Part shown: positions 32,726 through 44,793 of the stretch, piece by piece
How the letters are laid out: the number at the start of each line of letters is the position of its first letter
Numbering within the stretch: position 1 is the stretch's first letter
NCBI GenBank assembly: GCA_963969595.1
Contig: OZ018410.1
Location: forward strand, 40,653,413-40,717,412
Origin: Neckera pumila
Lineage: Eukaryota; Streptophyta; Bryopsida; Hypnales; Neckeraceae
DNA: 64,000 bases
Direction: 5' to 3'
Notes under the pieces: model-generated
Database searches by the model: none
Told to the model about the DNA's origin: nothing
What the model saw: only the letters and a program-made list of their open reading frames with translations
Made by a program: the position numbers and the translations under genes

Positions 32726-32825
32726 CACGCCACTCATTGCAGCACATTCAATGAATAATTAATCTGCCTGTTCCTCATCTTGTCCGCAAGCAACTACACC
32801 CTGATGCTCGGGTTGACGGCAGCTA

Positions 32826-33075
32826 CACAAAATAGTGAAGTTAGGTTGCCCCACACTAATTTCTTGACAGTCCTCACTATAGAAATATTCACTGTTTTTG
32901 TACAATAATGCATCCAATTTAGAGCCATGTGTATGACATAGATTTGTGCACCAATTTAAGGCTTGGTTCAGATAGTCGCATGCGCCTCCATGTGGAACAA
33001 GCATTGATCCATGAGGTAACTTGTCTCAGGTAAGGCAACCTAATTGACAAAGCAACCTAATTTCACTATTTTGTG
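32826..33075. repeat. 24-bp inverted repeat, 202 bp apart
   Basis: CACAAAATAGTGAAGTTAGG at 32826 recurs in inverted form at 33052-33075 (TTTCACTATTTTGTG end), with an extra GGCAACCTAATT duplicate beside the right arm. Possibly a small TIR element; the minus-strand open frame 32759-33004 is unrecognised. Confidence 0.5.
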
Positions 33076-33079
33076 TATT

Positions 33080-34536
33080 TCAAAGTTAGCCAGTGGAATT
33101 GAGAAAAAAAACAGTTGCGATTTGAAAACATTGGCAAAAATTTGGTGAAATACTTTGTAAAATTTCTATTTAGAGTAAACGATCGGAGTCATTTCTTCAC
33201 AAATCAAGTCAATACTATATATGAAGGTTTGATTTGGCATCTAAGTGTCAAAATTCTTTCTTTTCCACATGCAAATAGTATGGGCAGCTAGAACTATTGG
33301 TGTTAGGATTTCAGCATTTTGGCGTTCAAATTTTTGTGTATTCAACAACTTTTAGGTTTTCTTGTTTTGGGAAACCTGTCATGCTAGGACTAAGGTGTGA
33401 TGTAGGTTTTCAGAAATATTCCAAAATTTAGACAACATGAATAAAAAAAATTTGTAACATTTCAGGCATGTATTTCACTTGTAGCTTATTCCAAACATTC
33501 AAACATTCCAAAAAATACTTAATTTATGTCTAAATTTGACCTTCACGTAAGGTATGAGAATTGAAGAAAATTAGCCGATAAAACTCACAAAAATTCCCAA
33601 ACACTGTGCATCACTACAGAAATTCCACTCATTTCCCTGTCTATATATCGGGTCCTAAGTTAACATTGATAAATTTATTCGACAATATTCACCCTCTCGA
33701 AATGTGTACCGGCAAAATTCATTGGTGGATGCTAAAAAAGAAGGATTAATCAAGCGGAAGATTGGAAAGTACGATTAACTCTCTGTTCATATTTTGGACA
33801 ATGAATAGAGAGCTTTGAGGCACTGCTTCGTCCAATCAACTTCTCATTTATCCAATGTAATACTTGAATCTAGAAAAGGCAACCTTCTTTAATGACCAAA
33901 TTCATAAAATTCTGGTAAATGATATTTCTATACAAAGATATAAACAAAAAAGTGCAAAAATTTAGAAAAGGATTGAGACGTTTCGAGGTTAGTCTTCTGA
34001 TAAAGTCCTATTTGGAAGAATATTTTGGGATTGATATACAAATAAAAGATGTAGATTTGAGTTTCAGAATCCATCCATATAATTAGATTCACTAGTGCTA
34101 TCACCGATAATTTTTTGTAAAATTTTCAAAAGTCCTTCTAAATTTGATTCATTGTTTGATTACAAGCAAAATATTATCATTTTTTGAGTAAAATTTGTTG
34201 GAATGGATTTGAAATGAGGGTCTCTTGACATGGTAAATTTTTGAAATTTTTGTGTTCTTTAAATCTATGACCTCATTTTTGCAAATCTAGTTTTGAACGA
34301 GAGGCAATGCAATTTTGGCTTAGTCAACCACTTGACATACTTTCACATATGTAGTTTTTGAAAAATATGTACTTTTATAACACCAAATCCAATTGTTTGA
34401 TTAGACAACAACTTCATGAAGCATCTCCACAAATTAGGAAGGCAAAGCAATGATGAGAAAGAAATAAGAATATGAATCTGTTTTTTGTCCAAAAACTAGA
34501 TGTCAGAGCACTTAAAGGTGAAACTCTAATGAGAAA
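33080..34536. other. Gene desert, nothing recognised
   Basis: AT-rich sequence without long ORFs, terminal repeats or matches that I noticed elsewhere in the window. Confidence 0.5.
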
Positions 34537-34973
34537 TTAATCCTTAATGGACATTTTAGGTCCAAGCTTGGTCAAATTTCATTAGATTTCTACATTAAAA
34601 CACACATTTCAAAATTTTGATATTTTTCATACGTGGTAGTATAGGTCTAAAATTTTATCTCATTTTTTCATAATTAAAATCATTAAATTTAATCAAGATG
34701 CAATTGATGTACTCCTTAAGCTCACACCAAGGAAAATTCAATAGAAAAAGTTCAAAAGTGGTGTATTTTGAGATTTCAAGGTTTTATTTTCAAAGTAATA
34801 CAAAAACTACCATTTTAACAATTTTGGAAAAATGAAAATGGAATAAAAATCAAATTGTTGGAGATATTTTTCCTAGTTGAGTTTAAAAATATTTAAAATA
34901 AAAAACTATGTGCAAAATTCAGATCCCGACTTTCATAATGCCTGTGGAGCTTGCATTGTCTTTTAAAGGTTAA
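34537..34973. mobile_element. Short TTAA-bounded element (437 bp)
   Basis: Ends TTAA-TCCTTAATGGACATTTTAGG and GCATTGTCTTTTAAAGG-TTAA share a TTAAYCCTTWAWGGACA-type terminus. The same ends bound the element at 42589-43695 in opposite orientation. No ORF. Confidence 0.65.
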
Positions 34974-35029
34974 GAAACCTATTAACAGTATTAAGCAGTT
35001 GGCCTAAATACAAAGGTATGGAATATGCA

Positions 35030-35791
35030 ATAGTGATTTTTCTATTCAAGTGTTTGCTTTTGTACATAGATACACATTGCAATCTTGACATTAGAGGAGT
35101 TTTTGGGGCCTTGGAAGACTGTTTCAGGCCCGTTCCCCACTCTGCCCAGATTCAGTGAACGACGGTACGAGCGTGTCAGATTTTTTTTTTTCAAAAAAAA
35201 AAATAATTTTTTTTTACCAAAATATCATTTTAAGGAAAAAAAAAATTCAAAAATGACGTGGTAGTTGTTGTGCCACGTCAGCTAGCTGCTGCAGTTGCTT
35301 TCTCGCAATCTGGAAACGCCGGAACACTTGCAATCTCCCAACACCTCGAAATCTCCTCTAATGCTTCCCGTAGTGTTGAGAGCTCTTGGAAATGAGCCTC
35401 AAATACACTAGATCTTGGAGAAAAAATCACATTCAAAATTCATTTAAAAAATTTTTAGAGTAGATTTTAAAAGGCCATAAATTGATTGGGGTTATACAAG
35501 TTAGGCCCTTTAACCTCATATTTTTTTGGTCACCACCTTTTTAGATTTGACTTGTGTAAAGAAGATTGAAAGATTTTTGCAGTTTTAGCACCCTCATGGT
35601 CAAACATTGTAATCTTTTACTCCATAAGTAATATTGTTTTCTTTTCCTATGAGATCTCTAACATGTCTAGTTTGAATTTGTACAGTTACAATTCAAAAAA
35701 ATTGATACAACTTATCAAAATGCTGGCATTTTGTTCAATTTAGAGCAAATTCTAGGAAGCCCAGAACAAGCCTTGGGCATTTAGGGGTTAA
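35030..35791. repeat. Inverted partner of 16655-17115, carrying a MITE
   Basis: Ends GCCTTGGGCATTTAGGGG-TTAA (35788-35791). Minus-strand order matches 16655-17115 except for the 275-bp MITE at 35089-35363. Confidence 0.75.
35089..35363. mobile_element. PIF/Harbinger-like MITE, copy H2
   Basis: Ends CATTAGAGGAG and CTCCTCTAATG. Interior has CAGGCCCGTTCCCC, GTGGTAGTTGTTGTGCCACG and TTGCAATCTCCC. The empty site at about 17090 reads CAACACTATGCAAAGTC. No clear TWA duplication is left here, so boundaries may have eroded. Confidence 0.75.
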
Positions 35792-36477
35792 CCTAGAAGA
35801 ATGCAACCCATAATGTTCAAAGTAGTCACCAAAATATTATGATTATTGGACCAATTAGTGCATTCTTTATTTCTACAATTACAATGAAGTTATCCATTGG
35901 ACCTTTTGGATTTGTTGTGTCCTTACAATGTTAATCTGTAGATCACCTTTGTGGTGTCTTTTGGCCATTTCTTACTATTTATTTTTAATGTTAGCAATAA
36001 AGATGATAAGTTTTGAATTGAGTCCAACTAACGAATGAAGCTTATCAAGTGTAGTTTTTATTCCAATTGGAAATTTTGAAAATTTAAGAATTTTCAATAT
36101 TTTATAGCAATATGAACTTTGGACCTATAACCATGGCTTGTTGATTTTCTAATTTTAGAATAATACGATATATTTGGTTTTAAAATTATGATGTTATACA
36201 CTATAATATACATATCTAAGGTAAGGATTTTATAATTCTTGAATGTATTCTATATTTGATATGAATTTTCTTCATTTTTTAAATTTTTTTCTTGAAAAAT
36301 TCACAAAAGTTTCAATTTTTTGCAAAAGAAATTCAAATTTTATCACGCAATAGATATAGAAGTAATAAATATAAAAAATTTCATTCATATTTAGTTGCAA
36401 AATGGTAGGAAATAGAGTAATAGGTAGTGAGGTTTAAAATTAGTGATTATGAGTCTTTTTCTTTAGGACTAAGTTAA
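35788..36477. mobile_element. Second-family TTAA element (690 bp)
   Basis: TTAA-CCTAGAAGAATGC at the left and CTTTAGGACTAAG-TTAA at the right. Contains AACTAACGAATGAAGCTTATC and TTATAGCAATATGAACTTTGG as in copies near 11.5 and 31.75 kb. Confidence 0.55.
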
Positions 36478-38249
36478 TAAGCTACAAATTGCAAGTATTT
36501 CTATCCAAATAAATATGTGTTATTTTTGTGCATTTTTTTTCATAATTATGATCTTTAGTACAATCTTTTGTTTGATTATTTTATAAAAATCCCAATGTAA
36601 CAATTAATTGCATAATGCTATAGTACTCTAACTTTTGTAATGTGATTGTTTAAAGGACCATCATGATAAACGTCAAATAGTGTAAATGTAAGTAAAATTG
36701 TGCTCTAGCCAATAATAATATGGTACATGAGTGAGACATTCCGGAATTTATTTGAATAGATTGAGGGTCAATAACCCTTAAAAGATGGACCTATAACGAC
36801 TAATTTCAAACTTCATTGCCCATCACTAATTGTTGCTATTTTGCAATTAGATAAGAATGAAAAATTTTATATTCATTGTTAAAAAGATGATCATTAGTCT
36901 ACTATAAGTCATGAATTTTTCAAAAAAATTGATTTTTTTTTAAATTATTGTGAAATTTTCCCAAAAAAATGAAAGAAACTCATATCAAATATAGTAGATA
37001 TTCAAAAAATCTAAAAGATTCACCACAAATATATTTTGCAGTGCATAACATCATGGAATAAACCAAAGTTATCACATCATTTAAAAATTAGAAATCAACT
37101 AACCATGGTTATAGGTCCAAAGTTCATATTGCAATAAAATACTAAAATCTACAAATAGGCGAGGAAAGCAACATGGGATTTTTTTTCATTTGGCTAGTCC
37201 ATAATGTGGCATTTGACTTGGTAGTGGGAAGAGTAATATGGTAGCCAACATAGATGACATGTCTTGCTTAGTCAACACATTTTTACTCCATTTGAAAATT
37301 TAATATTGTTTTTTGACTAGTCAACGTAGACGTCCGAACGTTTTTTGAGATCAAATCGTGCATATCGTATCCATAGAATAGCATCGACAACAAATAATTG
37401 ATTAAAAAAAAGTCAAAAATAAAATAAATTGAAAAAATTGTCATATTCAGCAAGAATTAAAAAAAAATATACTATCTACCATCAAGAAAATATTGATGGC
37501 AAAGTGAAGGAATTACTTCATTGATAGTTAACGGGAATGAAGGGTAGAAAGGGTGTTTTTATAATGAAATCTATTGTCCATCTATAGTCAAACAAAGGAT
37601 ATGGGATAATTTGAAGATGGGATTTTGACTACTGGACATGTAGACGCTGTTTCAAATATGTGGATATTACTTCAAACATTTGAATGTTGTTTTAGCAATT
37701 CTACATTGAATATAATTCTTGCTTTAGATATTCCATATGGTTTGTTTTACTTCCTACCGCACCACTTATATAAAGAACTTCTCTTTTCATTTATGATGTA
37801 AATCCATCCATTTTCCGTTTTTGCAAAGTATGCCACATGGCTATCCTTTTTTGTGTTTTTCATGTCTAGTTTGAATTTTATTGTAGCCCACAATAACTTT
37901 CACAAACTTATCCTTAGTCAAAATGTGTCTATTTGCTGATGTGGTAGTATTATGTCTTTCATACATTCAAAAAAACATCACTATGTTTGCGTTCATGTCA
38001 AATAAAACATAAACGTCAATGATAACATCAACTTGCTTTTATAGTAATTTGCCTATGTTCTATGCAACATCCACGGAACCTACATTTTAGGGCCATCCTC
38101 ACTATGACATCTTGGTGTTTAGAAAAACATCAATGTCTAAGGTCAAATGTTAAAAAAAAACGGTTTTCTTATGATGCTATTCACTGAAAATGTACATAAA
38201 CAACTTCAAAAGAATTGGATGAAAGGACAAAAAAATTCTCAAATGTTCT
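36478..38249. other. Gene desert with a reversed second-family fragment
   Basis: From AACCCTTAAAAGATGGACC (about 36774) to about 37160 the blocks of the second TTAA family appear reversed (ATCAACTAACCATGGTTATA, AAAGTTCATATTGCAATAAA). Beyond that I see nothing supported. Confidence 0.45.
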
Positions 38250-38683
38250 TTAACCCCTAAGTGGTTTGGAGGACACATTGTATCCTCTGGATTCATACAC
38301 GACCTGTATTCACCAAATTCCACAAAGTACTAGCCAAATATGTAAATCACAAAATTGAAGGTGCAATAGTCATTGATTTTCATATGTTTTAAAAAAAATA
38401 TTGCGATGCTCATTGTTGAAATGAGATGCTGTTGAACATGAAAAAGTGTGTATTTCTAGAGAAATATGTGTACCGGGGAAATAACTTTACAATATTTATA
38501 AAATTAATAACATGTCCAATGTAGCCAAAAAGTGTGTAGTTCAATAGAAGACTTCAGTGCGCATTCAACAAAAAATAAGTAAAGAAAAAATGGATAGTAA
38601 ACTATTCACATGCAAGGCCGTGTACATTGCACTTACCGTATGTACAGAGCGTTGAAAGACAACTAGAACCACTTAGGGGTTAA
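38250..38683. mobile_element. TTAA element with TIR CCCCTAAGTGGTT (434 bp)
   Basis: TTAA-CCCCTAAGTGGTT at the left and AACCACTTAGGGG-TTAA at the right are perfect 13-bp inverted repeats with identical TTAA flanks. The interior is unlike the main family. It is a distinct small piggyBac-like family by its ends. Confidence 0.75.
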
Positions 38684-39545
38684 TATGAAAGCCATGGAAG
38701 CCAATTCTTGCCATTCAAACGACAATCAAATGAGCATTTTTTCATCCAATTTTTTCTTGCTGATCTATTATGGTGGATTATAGAGAGCATGCAATTCAAT
38801 TTATTGGCTTATGAAGAGTATACAACCTGAGTTTGTAGTCTTGTTAGTGTTTGTCTTCATGTAAATGAGAATTGAGTAAAAAGAACCAATCACAAAATAT
38901 GCTATTTTAGTATATTTTAGAAATCTGTTGTTCCTAGCTCTAAATCTGAAATTTTTCCACAAAAATGATATTTTTTTGACTCTGGGCCTATCTTACACAT
39001 TAGATGAGATTCGGGGGTCTTGGAGGGCCCAAGTTCCCCTGCGTTCTGCTGCATTCCTAGGTTGTGGGAACGCAGCTGCAGTAGCTGGCTAACGTGGCGC
39101 AGCGACTGCCATGTCATTTTTTGAAAAAAAAAAAAAAAAATTTTTTTGCTTAAAATGATATTTTGGTAAAAAAAAATTTGAAAAAAAATTCTAACACGCC
39201 CGTACCGGCATTCCTTGAATCTGCCCAAATCGGGGAACGAGCCTGAAACGGCCCTCCAGGACCCCCAAATCTCATCTAATGAAACAAAGGTCACCAACTT
39301 GTGTGTTTTCGCTACCAAAAAAAAAACCTCCTTGAAAGCACTTGATAGCAAGTAAAAACCCTTCTTACTCTAGTTTCTATTTCACTTTGAACTTTGAAAA
39401 AATTCCTAAAATTGAATAGTTTATTGCAATTGAACTTTGGATGTATTTTCATTGTCTATTGGATTCTAGTTATAGAATGATAAAGAAATTGAATTTATAT
39501 TATAATGTTCATCATTATAATATACCCTAATGATAAAATTTCAGA
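38680..39545. mobile_element. Second-family TTAA element interrupted by a MITE
   Basis: Starts at the shared TTAA 38680; has GAGCATTTTTTCATCC, GAGTTTGTAGTCTTGTTAG, TGTTGTTCCTAGCTC and CACAAAAATGATATTTTTTT as in 30.8 and 31.6 kb. It then carries the MITE 38998-39281 and resumes with AAGGTCACCAACTT. The right end is unclear. Confidence 0.5.
38998..39281. mobile_element. PIF/Harbinger-like MITE, copy H3
   Basis: Ends CATTAGATGAG and CTCATCTAATG, interior GAACGCAGCTGCAGTAGC and CGAGCCTGAAACGGCCCTCC. The uninterrupted site is seen near 31010 (CCAACTAACAAAATGAAGG). Confidence 0.75.
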
Positions 39546-40328
39546 TTTAGGATTTAGGAATAAAGAAGTCTAAATGCCTAGTTCTACCTATCTCAATACA
39601 CATGTACAATCAGGTCCAATAATCTTACAAACTGCTAATTGTGCCATTCAAAGAATTTTGCATAATATAGAATACAATTAGCATTTTTTGTCTTGCACAG
39701 TTAGCATCCAAATTTTAAACAATCCCAATTAAATACATTTAAAATTTTAGTTTCAAGGACCCAGAATTCTATTTTAGGTGAACTGTTTAATTTAATATTC
39801 ATGGTTTAATATGATAATTGATGGAAAAATATAGATGATAAATTTGTTAATCCAATTGTGTAGATATGTAAACGGGGTAGGAAACATTCATACACACATC
39901 TTTCTTTTAACAAGCATCTCTAAAAAAAATTCAAAATTTTTTGTGAAGTAATAGTGCTCAATCTTTGTAAAATAGATGTCTCTTCATTTTTAGTAGATTT
40001 TGGCAAAGTAATTGTTCCATCATACTCAAATGTACAAACTTAGTTACAGCAAGAGGGTCAAATAGCAAAAGAGATATCTAGTTTACAAAGTTTGGGCATT
40101 GTCACTCCCCAACAATGAAATCTATAAAGAGAGAATCCTAAAACTTTTTTGGAGTTGCTTGTTGAAGGAAAGATGTGTGTATGGATGTTTTCAACATATC
40201 TATGCAATTGAACAAAATAAATTCATCATCAATGTTTTTCAATCAATTATCATGTAAACCATGAATATTACATAAATGAATTCACCCAAAATGGAATTTT
40301 GGTTTTTTGAAGTTGAAATTTGATGTGC

Positions 40329-42168
40329 TTAACTCTTAAAGGCCCATTGTCCCTTCAAGAGACAAATGTGATTTTGGGCAGGTACTCATGGGGTGAATTT
40401 TTGTCTTAATTTTTTAAAACTTTTTTAAAGATTGAAAAATTGATAAATTTCATGAAAAAATAATTTTTTTTCAATCGGTGCCCAAGAACAAAAATTATGC
40501 CCAATAAGCTCAAAACAAGAGAGAGGGGCACCAAAAAAAATATTCAAGAAATTTTTATTCTATTTTTAATTTCTCTTATAGATTATATTTTTGTGTAGAT
40601 GGAAAGCTTTGATTCATTCCATTTGGATTTGTTATGAGAAAGTTATGGACAGTCTTGTTCTTTTGGACAATTAGAGCATTTTTTTGAAAAAATAACTTGT
40701 AGGGTTCATTTTTGAATGCAATTTTGTACAATTTTTGGAATAAAAAAAAGAGATCAAAATGGTTTATTTTGCTTTCTACAACAATCTCACCATTGGAACT
40801 AGTGCATTTTAATTCCATTTTAGAAATATTAATAATTTAGATTTTTCTTCTATTTAGTAATTTTTCAAATATGAAAATTAAGTTTTTTTGAATTTTATTT
40901 TATTTTCCTAGGCTCTCAATTCAAGTCTCCACCATAAAGATTTAAAGATCAAAACTTTGTAGTGCAAAAACTTAAAGTTAAGAAAATTCAGAGTCAAATG
41001 ATCTAGTCAAGCAATGTGCTAAAAAACTTGTTTTTTCCACTTTAACTCCTAGAGGACCATTTGTCCCCATGGGAGACAATTTAGGTCCGGCCAGGTTACT
41101 ACTGTCTCAATTTTTAGTGATACTTTTTGGGATTTTTTGAGATTGTGTATTTTTGCAAGAGCTTTGTGAATATATAATTTTTATTCTAATTGATGCATGA
41201 AAGCAAAAGTTATGGCACAATAAGCAAAATCGGAGTTCAGTGAAGCAGCACAAAAAAATCACAAAAGATCAAAATAATTTTTATTTAAATTTTTTTCTCA
41301 AAGATTATATTTTTTGTCTACATGTGAAGCTTTATTTAATTTAATTTGGACTAATAATGAGAAAGCTATGGACAATCTTAGTTTTTTGGGCAATCTAAGC
41401 ATCTTTTTGAAAAAATAACTTGTAGAATTTGTTTTTCAATGCAATTTTCAGAATTTTTCAAAAAAAAATTGTTAGACAAAATTAAATTTTTTTGCTAGAA
41501 CAATCTCACCGTTGAATTATTGTGATTCAATTCCATCTAAAACCTATTAAAAATTTAGTTTTTTCTTCAATCTCTAACCCAACTCTACTTAAGAATTTTT
41601 TATGAGTAAAAAATAAAGTGTTTTTTTTCCTAAGTTTTTTTGTAGACTCTCAACTCAACTACTTAACATAAATAAGTAGAATTTCAAAATTAGTAGAGCA
41701 AAAAGTTTGAACTTAAAAGATTCAAAGCCAAAAAATCTAGTCAAGCAAGGTGCAAAAAAACTTGTTTTCTTCACTTTAAATGCGTATATCTTGCAATCTA
41801 TATAGTCAAAGTTTCTGAAATTTCATCCACATATTCACATACTAGTCAAGTATAAGATTTTACGATTGGATATGCAAAAAATAACAAATTTTAAAGCTCT
41901 TTTCTCTTTGCAATAGAAATGACAATTTTGATTGGTTTTTGATAGGAAAATCACCTTGGTCCTTAAGGGATTAAATGCAGATAATTTACAATCCATGTAG
42001 CTAAAAATTTTGAATTTTTTTGTTTTACACTTTCATACTGGTTAGGCATAAGATCCAATAGTTTGATGTGGGAAAAGAACCATTTTCAATTTTTTTTACT
42101 TTTTGCTATAAAAATGGCAGTTTTGATTGTTTTTTGGCAAAACAAGGCCTTGGGCCTTTAGGGGTTAA
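40329..42168 (-). mobile_element. piggyBac-like copy 8, interrupted by copy 9
   Basis: Right end TTAA-CTCTTAAAGGCCCATTGTCC, left end GGCCTTGGGCCTTTAGGGG-TTAA (42165-42168). It is split at the internal block CACTTTAAATGCAG: left part to 41045, right part from 41971. Without the insert it is about 911 bp. Confidence 0.85.
41042..41974 (-). mobile_element. piggyBac-like copy 9, nested in copy 8 (933 bp)
   Basis: TTAA-CTCCTAGAGGACC to GGTCCTTAAGGGA-TTAA. Both TTAAs derive from the host's CACTTTAAATGC, seen intact at 41766-41782 inside the insert itself and at 8290-8305. Confidence 0.85.
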
Positions 42169-42350
42169 ATGCGATTGTGTAAAATTTGAATTTCAATTGT
42201 GCATGACAAAATTTGCCAATTGTATTCTATATTATGTAAAATTCTTTGAATGGCACAATCAACAATTTGTAAGATTAGAAGATATTGTACATGCATATTG
42301 AAAAAGGTAGAACTAGGCACTTAGACCTCTTTAATCTTTAGCCTTGAAAC

Positions 42351-42588
42351 ATCTGGCTTATAAACACATAATTAGAGGTTAAATTCCATCACTCTATATG
42401 CTCTCATTTAGCAATTACATTTGGTATACTTGATTAGAACTGTGTAATAACTAAATGTTTATTCTACAAGACAAAAAATACCAATTGTATTCTATATTAT
42501 ACAATTTCTTTGAATGACACTATACGCAATTATTTTCAAGATTATTGGATCTGATTGTATAATATAGTACGTACAACTCGCTTTTCAC
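42351..42588. other. Spacer with a third arm copy
   Basis: CCAATTGTATTCTATATTAT at about 42482 repeats the foldback arm. No gene. Confidence 0.5.
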
Positions 42589-43695
42589 TTAATCCTTAAA
42601 GGACATTGCAAGCCCGCAGGCACTTTGAAAGCCAAAACTTGACTTTTCACATAATTCCTAGTTTTAAATGTTTTTAAGCTTTATTGAAAAATGTAGCTCC
42701 AACAATCTACCTTTTATTCCAGTTGAATGTTTTTTTAAATTATGAAAAATTGTAATTTTTGTAATGCTTTGAAGATATCATATTTTTGAACTTTTTATAT
42801 TGCATTTCTCTTGGTGCCAACCTATGGAATACATCACTTAAACTATAATGTTTTTACTATAATTTCTATTTTTCTTTAAATTCATATTGTTTAAATTATT
42901 CTTGTAATTTCTATGCTTTTTACAAATAAATTTCTTTAAAAAATCATATGAAATTCAATTTGATATTTTCAATTATGAAAAAATGAAATTAGATTTTATA
43001 CATATATTACTACATGTGAAAAATATTAGAATTTTGAAAAATGTATTTTAATGTAGAATTCTAATCCCTAAAGTCCCATTGTCCCTAAGGGGGACAAAAT
43101 GGATTTTGGGCAAGCTCCTATGAGCTCAATTTTTGGTGAAACTTTTTGAAACTTTTCCATAAGATAGAAAAACTTATTAGTTTTTTGGGAATGTATTTTT
43201 TATTTCAATCGATGCCTGGGAGCAAAAGTTATGCTACAATAACCTCAAAACGGGGAGACCGGGCAGCAAAAAAATCCATAAAAAATTGAAATAAATTTTT
43301 TCATTATTTTTATCTAATAGATTATATTTTTCTCTAAATAGGAAGCTTTGATCCATTCCATTTGGATTAATGATGTGAAAGTTATAGAGTTTCTTATTTT
43401 GTGGGCAATCAAAGCATCTTCTTGAAAAAAACTTTTTCTTTCACTTTGAATGCTGATATGAGTGATATCTTTCAATCCATGCGGTCAAATATCACAAAAT
43501 TTTTACCACATGATTTGAAAAAAGTGTAGTTCAAGATCCTACAATTAGCTTCTAATTTTTTATTTTTTTTATTTTCTAGATGAACGCAAAAAAAGTAGTA
43601 GTTTTGAGTGATTTTTGACAAAAAAATGGCCTTGGAACCTTAGGGGCTAATGAAGTTTGATCAAGTCCAAATATGAAATGTCTTTTAAGGATTAA
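42589..43695. mobile_element. TTAA element related to 34537-34973, with copy 10 inside
   Basis: TTAA-TCCTTAAAGGACATTGCAAG to ATGTCTTTTAAGGA-TTAA (43692-43695). The homologue at 34537 (minus strand) reads ATGTAGAAATCTAATGAAAT where this copy is split by the 580-bp insertion. Confidence 0.7.
43071..43650 (-). mobile_element. piggyBac-like copy 10, internally deleted, at a CTAA site
   Basis: CTAA-TCCCTAAAGTCCCATTGTCC to GGCCTTGGAACCTTAGGGG-CTAA. It is flanked by CTAA on both sides (43071-43074, 43647-43650); the unfilled homologue has a single CTAA. About 350 bp are missing from the middle. Confidence 0.8.
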
Positions 43696-43732
43696 TCTTG
43701 GAGGGAATTTCAAAGGTAGTGCTTAGAGCCTC

Positions 43733-44068
43733 TACAATGCTCCCAAGTTCAAAGACGGTATTGGCATAATGGAAGGTCAACTTTAAAAAACTCTCTCCAA
43801 TGCATCTGGCATTAGTCTCTCTTTATTTCTTTATTTCTGGACCTATCATTATCTTTTCCGCATTGTTATGTATGCTAGTAAATTGAACCTTTCTCTATTT
43901 GTATGAAATGTCTTTTTAAAAAGAAGAATCTTTTCCTTTTTGATTTAACTTTTGGACTCCATTTGGTCAATTTTAAAAAACCCAAACAAACTGGGCACTC
44001 TGCGTGAAATGTCCGACCATTTGCCATTATAGGATTGTTTCCCGAGCCTGCATAGCAGATGCTCTTAG
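43733..44068. mobile_element. GAGCATC-type MITE (about 336 bp)
   Basis: Left TTAGAGCCTCTACAATGCTC and right AGCAGATGCTCTTA are imperfect inverted ends resembling the MITE at 32354. No ORF retained. Confidence 0.45.
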
Positions 44069-44529
44069 ACCATTTGCAATGCAACAACAATAAAAAGGCC
44101 CTGCAATAGTAGATTGCGGGCTGTTCCACGAGGCCTCTACAAAACCGATTCTTTCTTTGAAAAATTTGATCCAATGCATAGCCGGCAACCCAACCGTCAA
44201 ATGGACTTTACGGTATTATAAAAAGAAAAGAAGAAAAGAATATACATTAAAGAAAGGACTTTTCATGGAAACAAGGAAGGTTGAATTGATTAGCGCACAT
44301 ACCAATAAACTTTTCTTGGCATCCATTGGATACTACTGCTTTTTGTCATGATGACTCGCACAAATCAACTTGCCGAGAGTTTTTCCAGGGTAGGCAAAAT
44401 GACAAAATATACTGAGACCGTGAAAGTGGAGGTTTCCATACCAGTTGCCTTGGAGAACAATTTTAAATAAAAATTATCGTCCACCCTGCACATACTGTGC
44501 GTGGTGCCGGTTGCATTGCAGATGGTCTT

Positions 44530-44685
44530 GCATCGCTCACAAAGCTTTTCTTGGTAAACTGTAGCTATTGTAGTTCCAATTGTCCTGCAAAGGGTTTACA
44601 AAGTCGGAGGCTGCCATGGATCGAAGGTACTGCCAAAAGTAGTGATGCGTTCCTGAGGATGGCCGTGACATGGTGCTAGTCGTCG
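44530..44685. promoter_or_regulatory. Upstream segment of the TNL shared with 24480-24645
   Basis: CTATTGTAGTTCCAATTGTC, GTCGGAGGCTGCCATGG, ATCGAAGGTACTGCC and GTGATGCGTTCCTGAGGATG match the block upstream of the unknown gene at 24.5 kb. It ends about 110 bp before the proposed TNL start codon. Confidence 0.5.
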
Positions 44686-44793
44686 AACTTCAAGCTCCTA
44701 TCATTCAGTAATCGTCAGGATTCTTCTGTTCGCGGCTTAATTGATGTGAAACGGCCAGCAGGAGGAACAACTGAGCATCTCATATCCAGCTCT

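Larger units (their letters stand above)
39556..42350. repeat. Inverted arms flanking a piggyBac-like nest
   Basis: 39556-39735 and 42169-42350 are inverted copies: AATTGTATTCTATATTATG, AAATTCTTTGAATGGCAC, AAGATTA and AGGTAGAACTAGGC are recognisable in both. The nest 40329-42168 abuts the right arm at a TTAA, so it jumped into an older foldback. A third, direct copy of the arm lies at about 42480-42560. The rest of 39736-40328 holds nothing recognised. Confidence 0.65.

Noticed and set aside
38917..39351. 144-codon minus-strand ORF
   Set aside because: It spans the MITE H3 and its flanks, so it is a fortuitous frame through a transposon.
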